Shown: positions 27,609-33,499 of the stretch, in pieces
Layout of the letters: each line of letters opens with the position of its first letter
How positions within the stretch are numbered: the first letter of the stretch is position 1
Source: Bacillota bacterium
Lineage (GTDB): Bacteria; Bacillota; Sulfobacillia; Sulfobacillales; Sulfobacillaceae
DNA: 33,499 nucleotides
Reading direction: 5' to 3'
NCBI GenBank assembly: GCA_021797515.1
Contig: JAJZZP010000182.1
Location: 1 to 33,499, forward strand
Program-made: the position numbers and the translations under genes
The notes under the pieces: generated by a model
Seen by the model: only the letters and a program-made list of their open reading frames with translations
Told to the model about the DNA's origin: nothing
Database searches by the model: none

Positions 27609-27622
27609 GCCGCGACTAAGTG

Positions 27623-28090
27623 ATGAACACAGGACAACAAGCACCACAGATCATCTTGCGGGCCACTGACGGCCAGGAGTTTTCATCGCATCAAACCGTG
27701 GCCAACGGTCCACTCGTGGTTGCGTTTTTTCCTTTAGCATTTACCCCAGGCTGAATTCAAGAGTTATCCACCTGGCGGGGGGATTACAAACAAATTCAGG
27801 AATCTGGCGCTAATATTGTAGCCATCAGTACCGACCAAACGTTTGCCCAAAGGGTTTTTAAAGCCTCACTGGGCGGATTGCCTTTTGAACTCCTGTCGGA
27901 TTGGATGAGGGAGACTGCGCGCAACTATGGTGTGTTGGATGAAAAGGGCGGATACGCCCGACGGAGTACTTTTGTCCTAGATCAGAATCATCACTTGTTG
28001 TATCAAAATCCGGAGTTTAGTGCTGGGAATCGCAGCCATTATGAGGCCGTGCTGGATGTCTTAAAAACCTATCACGGAACCAAAGCGTAA
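27623..28090 (+). CDS. Selenocysteine-containing peroxiredoxin (in-frame UGA)
   Basis: The frame from ATG 27623 to TAA 28088-28090 is open except for one UGA, codon 44 (27752-27754). If read as selenocysteine the product is a 155-residue AhpE/BCP-like peroxiredoxin. The UGA stands exactly at the peroxidatic position of the universal PxxxTxxC motif (P37-L-A-F-T41-P-G-U44), and the catalytic arginine is Arg114 in ARRSTFVLD. Coding character continues on both sides, and a SECIS-like hairpin follows. The protein contains no cysteine at all, so it would be a 1-Sec enzyme needing an external thiol or selenol reductant. No good ribosome site lies before the ATG; an orphan AGAGGAGG stands across the inserted IscB element. 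The alternative is a fresh nonsense mutation of a Cys codon, which the SECIS match and the second UGA gene make unlikely. Confidence 0.85.
27755..27784 (+). promoter_or_regulatory. SECIS-like hairpin of the peroxiredoxin
   Basis: AUCC (27766-27769) pairs with GGAU (27781-27784), an A-G mismatch follows (27770/27780), then CC pairs with GG, closing a five-base loop UGGCG (27773-27777). The loop begins 18 bases after the UGA and has G at its second position, both within the usual bacterial SECIS rules. Confidence 0.7.
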
Positions 28091-28102
28091 GAGGGGCTTC
28101 TT

Positions 28103-28759
28103 TTGAGTCAGTTCAATCAGTTGGTCGAATTTTTTGATCGCCAAGAGCGAAGCACTTGGCAAATGGAATTGGCCACCACACTATTTGAAAAAGCTAGTTT
28201 GCGGCCTGGAATGCGAGTGCTCGACGCGGGATGTGGCGCGGGCTGGCTTTTGCTTGGCTGGGCTCATCGCATCCCACTCGAGGCCGTGGGTATTGACAAC
28301 TCAGGGCCAATGATAGAAAGAGCTCAGTTCAATGCGCTCCAAATGCAGCAACGAACACATTTCGAGGTCGCTGACATGAGACGTTTGCAGTGGCCAAATG
28401 ACAGCTTCGATCGGATAGTTTCTAATTTTGTTTTCTTTTTGTTTGATTCACCAGCTTCCACATTGACAGAAGTATGGCGGGTTCTCAAACCTGGTGGCCG
28501 TTTCCTGATGTTTAACCCAGGGCTGAATTGCCTCAAAGACCATATGGACTCTTATGCAGAACTGCGCGGTTGGCAAGAATTTGACCGTGACAGTTTTTTA
28601 CAATGGGGCGATGTAGTGTCACGCCGTCGCCGATTAACGCCTGAGGACATTGAGTCATGGTGGGGAAATACATCGGCGGTGTTTTCGCACCAAACCTTGT
28701 GGAATGGGATTGGGTTACTAACCGAGGCAGTAAAACCCCTAGCACAGGTTGAAGACTAG
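28103..28759 (+). CDS. Class I SAM-dependent methyltransferase
   Basis: This 218-residue protein has the Rossmann methyltransferase fold. Motif I is VLDAGCGAGWLLLGWA, motif II carries the acidic residue in AVGIDNSGPMIERA, and motif IV/post-I are FEVADMRRLQWPNDSFDRIV and WRVLKPGGRFLMFNPG. These mark the UbiE/methyltransferase-11 type. The acceptor is unknown. The TTG start follows AGAGGGG and lies 12 bp after the peroxiredoxin stop, so the two are probably co-transcribed. Confidence 0.87.
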   Translation: MSQFNQLVEFFDRQERSTWQMELATTLFEKASLRPGMRVLDAGCGAGWLLLGWAHRIPLEAVGIDNSGPMIERAQFNALQMQQRTHFEVADMRRLQWPNDSFDRIVSNFVFFLFDSPASTLTEVWRVLKPGGRFLMFNPGLNCLKDHMDSYAELRGWQEFDRDSFLQWGDVVSRRRRLTPEDIESWWGNTSAVFSHQTLWNGIGLLTEAVKPLAQVED

Positions 28760-28876
28760 ATCAATCATTTCAGCTATTTTGTGGTATTCGTGCCGTCTTT
28801 AACGTCCAACTGTGGCGTGGTAGAATAATCAATATCGCCATTTATCGAATCTATACAGAAAGGACCGAAGAGCAGC

Positions 28877-29227
28877 ATGTTAGAGTGGCTGATCGGTAAA
28901 AAGCGTGGCCAAGCCAGCAGCAGTTCGCAAACTCATATTTCTCCCCAAGAAGTGTTGGACATGATTCAGTCTGGGGTTAAGGTTACCATTTTGGATGTTC
29001 GGGAACAGCATGAATACCGTGCTGGGCATATAAAAGGCGCTCAATTGATACCCCTGATGCATCTTTCTAAACGACTTCACGAGGTGCGCAACGAACACTT
29101 GATCATCACTGTGTGCCGTTCCGGAAATCGGAGCGCTCAGGCTGCTCGCCTTTTGCGGACCCACGGATATGAGGTGCGCAATATGCGTGGCGGCATGTTG
29201 CAATGGCCAGGAAAAATCGCCAAATAA
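28877..29227 (+). CDS. Rhodanese-domain sulfurtransferase
   Basis: This is a single rhodanese domain protein of 116 residues. The active-site loop CRSGNR (Cys near residue 80) and the upstream ILDVREQHEYRAGHIKGAQLIPL segment are complete. A short N-terminal segment (LEWLIGKKRGQ) may be a membrane-associated or linker piece. Such proteins carry a persulfide and take part in sulfur transfer. Position near two selenoprotein genes is suggestive but not evidence of a selenium role. Confidence 0.92.
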   Translation: MLEWLIGKKRGQASSSSQTHISPQEVLDMIQSGVKVTILDVREQHEYRAGHIKGAQLIPLMHLSKRLHEVRNEHLIITVCRSGNRSAQAARLLRTHGYEVRNMRGGMLQWPGKIAK

Positions 29228-29249
29228 CCTTTGAGGAAGGATGTGACAC

Positions 29250-29561
29250 ATCATACTGGTTGATCGGACAATTGTACGTTTGGCGGGAATTGTTGCCATG
29301 ATAGGCGGACTAATATTTTTTGCGATACAACTGCCGAGTATTGGTGGATATCTAGTGGCAGCCGGGTTGATTTTTTTAGCTTTTACGATAGGGTGGACGG
29401 CCCGTTATCAAAGAGTATTGCGAGAACCACCCGACACGCACGATGGTTGGGAACCCACTGGAGAAACCTATTTGAATCCGGGTGGCGATGGACCAGTAGC
29501 CGTGTGGCACAAAGGCATTAAACGTGTGTACGTGAAAATCCCCAATGCCCACCATGAATAA
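29250..29561 (+). CDS. Small membrane protein with probable non-AUG start
   Basis: This ORF has two membrane segments (GGLIFFAIQLPSIGGYLVAAG...) and a cytoplasmic tail. A strong GAGGAAGG site (29233-29240) is followed at 9 bases by ATC ATA CTG, and ATG 29241 in the same frame is immediately followed by TGA. The first conventional start is TTG 29280, with no ribosome site. The start is therefore either the unusual AUC/AUA at 29250-29253 or TTG 29280. The gene overlaps the DMT gene by 17 bp. No family is recognised. Confidence 0.6.
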   Translation: MILVDRTIVRLAGIVAMIGGLIFFAIQLPSIGGYLVAAGLIFLAFTIGWTARYQRVLREPPDTHDGWEPTGETYLNPGGDGPVAVWHKGIKRVYVKIPNAHHE

Positions 29562-30453
29562 TCGGCGGGCCATACTTTTTCTGATTCTGGCCAATTTGCT
29601 GTGGTCGGGAAATTTTTTAGCGGGACGACTCTTGCGAATAAGCATGGGACCTTTCACGTTAAATGGCATTCGCTGGGCCATATCCTCGCTGATTTTGGTC
29701 TGGCTTGTTAGGCGGCGGGGAGAGTCGTTGCCTCTGTTACAGCAATGGCGTCCATTTTTGCTTTTGGGCTTGGTAGGAATGTTTTTGTTTTCGTCCCTGA
29801 CCTATTGGGGGTTAACTCTGGTTGGCGCGGGAGAAGCAGGACTTTTGTCAGGGTTGACCCCCGTCGCTGTATTGGTTGCAGGGTTTGTCATTGCCAAAGA
29901 TCGGGTCCATCCTTTGCAATGGGTCATGGTATTGGTTTCCGTATGCGGTGAGCTATTGTTGCTGCACCACAAGGGGGCAGGGGGCCTGGTTTCGGGTAGT
30001 TTATTTGGTGCTATCCTATTACTTCTGGCCGCCTTATCGTGGGGGGTATACACCGCATTAGGCCGGCGATATCGGGTGCGCTTTTCACCATTGGTGATGA
30101 CTGCTGGCGCGGCGGTGTGGGGAGCGGTACCATCTTTGTTACTAGGATCTTGGGATTTGACGGAACACCCGCTGCTTCTCAATGTCGCTAGCATTTCCGC
30201 ACTGCTATATGTCAGCACTTTTGCCTCGGTGTTAGCTTTTGTGGTGTGGAGCGCCGGTGTCAACATTATTGGCAGTGCGACTGCGGCGCCTTTTATGAAT
30301 CTTCTTCCAGTTTTCACCGCGGTATTAGCTGTCTTGTTGCTACATGAACGTCTCGGTGCTTACCAAGTGGGTGGGGGATTAGTAATCATCGCAGGCGCAA
30401 TAGGGTCAAGTTTGTTTCGAGCGAACCCGCGCACAGTGCTGTCCGAAACCTAG
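29545..30453 (+). CDS. EamA-family (DMT) drug/metabolite transporter
   Basis: This is a 302-residue protein with about ten membrane segments arranged as two EamA repeats. The repeats start with LILANLLWSGNFLAGRLL and LLAALSWGVYTALGRRYR and end with the EamA-type LLPVFTAVLAVLLLHERL. Family members move amino acids, nucleosides or other metabolites. The start overlaps the preceding gene by 17 bp; ATG 29554 is an alternative. It ends 4 bp into the convergent selenoprotein gene. Confidence 0.9.
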   Translation: MPTMNNRRAILFLILANLLWSGNFLAGRLLRISMGPFTLNGIRWAISSLILVWLVRRRGESLPLLQQWRPFLLLGLVGMFLFSSLTYWGLTLVGAGEAGLLSGLTPVAVLVAGFVIAKDRVHPLQWVMVLVSVCGELLLLHHKGAGGLVSGSLFGAILLLLAALSWGVYTALGRRYRVRFSPLVMTAGAAVWGAVPSLLLGSWDLTEHPLLLNVASISALLYVSTFASVLAFVVWSAGVNIIGSATAAPFMNLLPVFTAVLAVLLLHERLGAYQVGGGLVIIAGAIGSSLFRANPRTVLSET

Positions 30454-31064
30454 GTCTGTGCCTGCAATAGATAACCGGCAAAATAGGGTGCTGGTACCAC
30501 ACCTTGTAATCTTTGGGTGCCTGGTTCCAAGATGGTGGTGGGAACTCCTAATATATTAAACTTTTGCCCGCGTTCAGGAAACTGATCCACTTGAATGATT
30601 GCGACAGACACCAATGGTTGCCATGCAGCGCATTCCATTGCCAGATGTACCATCTGGGCGCACGCCATTCAGGTGGGCGAAACAAAAATTGATGCAGCAA
30701 TTGAATCGTAGATTTGGTCCAGCAATGAGCGGGTAGTAACATCTATTTGCGGTGTGATACCGCTATAGAGTGCGATGGCATCTACAAGAGCTGTAAATTC
30801 TAGGCCAGTCGGCACTCCCCAAAACACAATATCCAACAATCGTGCGGCTTTCGAACGCAACCATACTTTGGGGGCGGGAGACCCTGATTGATATACATAC
30901 GATAAGGTATGAGGGTTCAGAGAAACCAAGTAAGACACTAAATCGAGTGTTTCAATCACTATCGGGTGGTCGGCGCTTCCTTCAACTACCAATTCCACCG
31001 CAGAGGGTAAAGCCATCAAACGCTGAGACAAAGTTTTTTCGTCCCTATCTTGTAAGTAACTCAT
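30450..31064 (-). CDS. Selenocysteine PDO/glutaredoxin-like oxidoreductase (UxxC)
   Basis: This minus-strand gene runs from ATG 31064 to TAG 30450-30452 with a single in-frame UGA (30671-30669) at codon 132. Read as selenocysteine it gives a 204-residue protein made of two thioredoxin folds. The block FWGVPTGLEFTALVDAI (residues about 85-101) matches the linker of protein disulfide oxidoreductases and AhpF N-terminal domains (usually FxGxPxGxEFxxL). The second fold has FVSPT-U-M-A-C, where these proteins have SPTCxxC, and the cis-proline motif NILGVPTTI follows. Sec132 and Cys135 would form a selenenylsulfide redox pair. The first fold has no active-site cysteine pair. AAGGCGG lies 8 bases before the ATG. 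An automatic annotation would split it into two hypothetical genes. Confidence 0.88.
30641..30668 (-). promoter_or_regulatory. SECIS-like hairpin of the UxxC oxidoreductase
   Basis: On the minus strand, CCAGAUG (30657-30651) pairs perfectly with CAUCUGG (30647-30641) around a GUA loop (30650-30648). The loop starts 18 bases after the UGA, the same distance as in the peroxiredoxin, and its first base is G. Confidence 0.78.
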
Positions 31065-31755
31065 ATTAGAACCGCCTTACGTTAATTAATGATGACGATG
31101 GATAGGGCAGGGGAATGCAGTGTGAACTAAGAATACCCTTTTCACTCGTTCTTATAATGGCTGAGAGTAGTATAACTTTTTACTGAGATTTCACGCTGGA
31201 AGCGACGATACAAGATGGAATCGATTATACCAAGCGGGGCCTCAAATCTGGGCGTCTATAGGAGCTCTCATTAGAGCAATGGGTGCGCGGTCGCCTTTTC
31301 ACCAGAAGGCCGACACTTCCCCACGAGGTCACCCACTTGGTAACTTTATTATGATCATGTGAAGGAGACTTGTCTATGCTAGATTTCAAACCCGAGACCG
31401 GTCTAACTCCCTAATTCTAGATAGATCATTGTTCGCTGGACCCTGAGCCTCTCGGGGCGCGATATTGCGAGACAAGGCCCAAGCGTTCCAAACCTATCAT
31501 GTCCCGTTCTCCGCCTCCAGCGTGACGACAGCGAACGCCGATCGAGGATGCGTCTTGTCCGTGGTTTATAGGGGCTTAACAGAGCCGATGGTTCTCGCCA
31601 ACTTTACTAGCAATCGACGGCCCACTTTAAATCGCATCATGGTCTTTAAGAATGTGCCACCTCTTTTTGATGGTACGATACCATAGAATGACAGAACGAT
31701 CGGAAAATACCGCATCTTCCGCAAAGACTGTCAAAAGTGTTAGGAGGCGAATACC
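31065..31755. other. Gene-poor stretch, about 690 bp
   Basis: No gene is supported. A TATAAT (31153-31158) without a -35 and a well-placed AAGGAGA followed by a 12-codon ORF (from ATG 31376) are seen. The 73-codon frame at 31465-31686 has no ribosome site and no recognisable family. The stretch looks like decayed sequence. Confidence 0.5.
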
Positions 31756-31764
31756 ATCAAAAAG
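31663..31764. repeat. 13-bp inverted repeat around a 76-bp spacer
   Basis: CTTTTTGATGGTA (31663-31675) and TACCATCAAAAAG (31752-31764) are perfect inverted copies. A third partial copy, TACCA (31679-31683), forms a small hairpin TGGTA-CGA-TACCA (31671-31683), so two alternative folds compete. The right arm contains the presumed start of the next gene. Confidence 0.7.
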
Positions 31765-32097
31765 ATTCAACCGTTACCCCGATTCTGGTTGATCCCGGCC
31801 CTGTTAACAGTGTCATCGTGGGTTTTTTGCTTTCGAAATAGTGCCACACAAATTTTGCAACCTACACCTCGGTTGTGGCATCTCGGGGGAATAAGTCTCG
31901 TGGTCACCGCACTTGAGGTTATGCTCGTCCGTGGGGCATGGAAGTATGCTCCTATGCCAGGTCATGGGGATGCTCCTCAGCCAGCGCGCCATGCTAAGCG
32001 TCCGTGGGTCATATTTGGAGTAGGCGTAGCCGTCGCTATCATTGGGATTGGAGTGCAGATATTCTTGGTGTTAGCTAATCCGATCCCGATACTGTAA
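31756..32097 (+). CDS. Small membrane protein with apparent AUC start
   Basis: This frame of 114 codons encodes about three hydrophobic segments (RFWLIPALLTVSSWVFCF, LGGISLVVTALEVMLVRG, VIFGVGVAVAIIGIGVQIFL). An AGGAGG site (31742-31747) is followed 8 bases later by ATC AAA AAG, which would give a natural M-K-K start if the first base triplet were ATG. The first conventional start is TTG 31789 inside the first membrane segment. Either AUC is used or the start is mutated. The family is not recognised. Confidence 0.55.
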   Translation: MKKIQPLPRFWLIPALLTVSSWVFCFRNSATQILQPTPRLWHLGGISLVVTALEVMLVRGAWKYAPMPGHGDAPQPARHAKRPWVIFGVGVAVAIIGIGVQIFLVLANPIPIL

Positions 32098-33239
32098 GTG
32101 TTAATTGTGGTGCGCGAGCGACAGCCCGGTGCGGTTTCGGATGGCTAAAAAAAATTGTTGTACCCCAGGGACATCCCCGTTGTCGACATCGACTTTGCAG
32201 CCTTGGTTAAGACCTCTTGGACACGAGACGTCAATGGGATCAGACACGGCACGGAATTAGCGGAAATGGCCACAGGATTTGCATCGCGGCGTAAATCATG
32301 TTCTTGCGGGGGGGCGCCTTAAAGTTATTGGGATTTTGGCACTCTTTCACTCGTCCCAACAACACCGGGTCCAACTAAGAAACAACCCAAATGGCAATAC
32401 GTGGATTATGAGGGACAAGTAACGGATCGTTGCCATACCCAACAAACGGATGCTGCCAAGACCGCAAATGCACCCAATCCTGCAATCCACCATGTGGTTA
32501 TCATCCCTGACATCGACCGGATCTACGCTGTGATCCGACGAACGTGGTGACCCAAGGCTATGGAGGCGGACTGACTGTCTTGTGCGTCTAACAAGTCCAG
32601 GCGACTGCCCGGCTGTCCTTGGAAAGTTTAGCATCATTCTCCTGGAAGGAAAGACAGTCCATGTCGTGCCAACTTTGTTTTCTGTCAGATAATAAGTTAA
32701 ATGACTGTTGGAGTACCACAGGGGAAAGCGCCAGCCATGACACCAAAAAGAAACCCGGAAAACATAAATGTCCGATAAGGCAGATTATGTAAACTAACAA
32801 TGTGAAATACGCACTTGATACGCCTCGTGAAGATGTGGTTAACGCCATAAGACCGCCATCAAGGCGGGCGCCCAATTGACCGTCTGAGGCACGTTGACGG
32901 GACAGTCTTTATGGCGTTGGCTCCACCCAGTCGTCTTCGCAATTACTGGCCCCCCTGATGTTCGTCTGAGGGCCGGGAAACCGGCCAATACCAACCCATG
33001 GCGTTGCTATCCGCGTGGGATACGGAATAACCATCTACTCTTCCAATATCCTGGATGTACCACGGATCCCATAAGGCAGAAACTCTCAATGATGTTGCGT
33101 TGATGCCAAAGCGGGTTAATCCGTACGCGATTGTTCCCGAAGACACATCCTATAGATGATGATCGATTTGTTACAGTATGCATACAGTGATAATGTCAGT
33201 ATATGGTAAGCGTGGCAGCAGCTGGGAAAGGAGGTCTCT
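32098..33239. other. Gene-poor stretch, about 1.1 kb
   Basis: Only short overlapping frames on both strands occur, none with a good ribosome site or a family signature. A minus-strand frame at 32588-32875 has a hydrophobic segment (AYFTLLVYIICLIGHLCFPG), but nothing else supports it. A hairpin CCGCC-ATCAA-GGCGG lies near 32852-32866. The sequence is probably degraded. Confidence 0.45.
33168..33196 (+). promoter_or_regulatory. Possible promoter with central palindrome
   Basis: TTGTTA (33168-33173) and TAATGT (33191-33196) are 17 bp apart, and the 10-bp palindrome GTATGCATAC (33177-33186) lies between them, as in repressor-controlled promoters. The hexamer matches are modest. Confidence 0.3.
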
Positions 33240-33499
33240 ATGACATTATCAACGAATCAAATTATTCTTTATGCAGCCGATCCTAATGACTTCGTGATCG
33301 CGCTCGCTGCATCGATTACAGTGGGAATTCCAGCCTGCCAGGTTACTGGTGATTTTTATGATGCATGGATCTATACAGTTTCCCATGCCGAATTTTCGGC
33401 ATCCCGCGGCATGAAAATTGGGGGGCTCTGTCGAAGTCTTATACTACGCTCTCTCGCGACGGTTGTCCCTTCTGTGGGATCACGCATCCGCGATACAGT
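33240..33499 (+). CDS. Unknown protein, N-terminal part only
   Basis: ATG 33240 follows a strong AAAGGAGG site at 6-base spacing, and the frame stays open for 86 codons to the edge of the window. The start reads MTLSTNQIILYAADPNDFVI. No family is recognised. The rest of the gene lies beyond the window. Confidence 0.65.
   Translation, partial: MTLSTNQIILYAADPNDFVIALAASITVGIPACQVTGDFYDAWIYTVSHAEFSASRGMKIGGLCRSLILRSLATVVPSVGSRIRDT

Larger units (their letters stand above)
26350..27610 (+). mobile_element. Decayed IscB (IS200/IS605-superfamily) element
   Basis: The element starts near a palindromic left-end hairpin (CCGGCCT-GA-AGGCCGG, 26362-26377) and ends at a right-end hairpin (27575-27608). 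It carries an omega RNA and a broken iscB but no tnpA, so it was moved by a transposase acting in trans. The exact ends cannot be fixed because such elements leave no target duplication. It is inserted between the PLP gene and the peroxiredoxin. The left flank GGATTGA is compatible with a short target motif. Confidence 0.8.

Noticed and set aside
27752-27754. UGA in the peroxiredoxin as a simple nonsense mutation
   Set aside because: The codon falls exactly on the catalytic cysteine, the frame stays intact after it, a SECIS-like hairpin follows, and a second redox gene nearby shows the same pattern.
29241-29249. ATG-TGA at the head of the small membrane protein, read as a third selenocysteine at position 2
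   Set aside because: The ATG directly abuts the ribosome site with no spacing, no catalytic cysteine is expected there, and no SECIS-like hairpin follows at the distance seen in the other two genes.
31465-31686. 73-codon plus-strand ORF from a TTG
   Set aside because: No ribosome site, no recognised motif, and it ends in the inverted repeat; evidence is too weak to call a gene.
32588-32875. Minus-strand 95-codon membrane-like ORF
   Set aside because: It has a hydrophobic stretch but no ribosome site and no family signature, and it lies in a stretch where every frame is short; treated as chance.

Overview
The window looks like chromosome from a Gram-positive, Bacillota-type bacterium. Shine-Dalgarno sites are strong (AAGGAGG type), GTG and TTG starts are common, G+C is moderate, and genes are tightly packed on both strands. 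The gene mix recalls Sulfobacillus-like acidophiles, but that is an impression from gene content, not a demonstrated placement.

Layout. Positions 1-553 hold a strongly folded minus-strand RNA at the left edge, probably the right-end RNA of a TnpB-type element, and a hairpin terminator. From 554 to about 25 kb the window is mostly ordinary metabolism, transport and maintenance: aconitase, peptide release factor 3, aldo/keto reductase, CPBP membrane protein, a two-gene MaoC hydratase, an amidase with a small coupled partner, a FUSC-type exporter, inorganic pyrophosphatase, three MFS transporters, DUF445, YihY/BrkB, TauE/SafE, an A-type Fe-S protein, a GT-C glycosyltransferase with an LCP-like partner, DUF89, SRAP, a cyclophilin lipoprotein, a quinone oxidoreductase and a DHH phosphoesterase.

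The most interesting part is 25.4-31.1 kb. A PLP-dependent cysteine synthase/cystathionine beta-synthase gene is followed by a decayed IscB element with its omega RNA. Next comes a peroxiredoxin whose peroxidatic cysteine codon is an in-frame UGA, then a methyltransferase, a rhodanese, a small membrane protein and a DMT transporter. On the opposite strand lies a protein disulfide oxidoreductase-like gene (two thioredoxin folds) whose first active-site cysteine is also an in-frame UGA (U-x-x-C). Both UGAs are followed by a hairpin whose apical loop starts exactly 18 nt after the UGA and has G in its first two positions, as expected for bacterial SECIS elements. Two independent redox genes with UGA at the catalytic cysteine argue strongly for two selenoproteins that standard gene calling would split or miss. 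The peroxiredoxin has no cysteine, so it needs an outside reductant; the nearby U-x-x-C protein is a plausible but untested partner.

The IscB copy sits between an orphan Shine-Dalgarno just after the PLP gene and the peroxiredoxin start. This suggests it split a former two-gene operon. The IscB has itself lost RuvC-II and HNH. From 31.1 to 33.2 kb the sequence is gene-poor and looks degraded, with one small membrane protein that appears to start at AUC inside a 13-bp inverted repeat. A partial unknown gene runs off the right edge.
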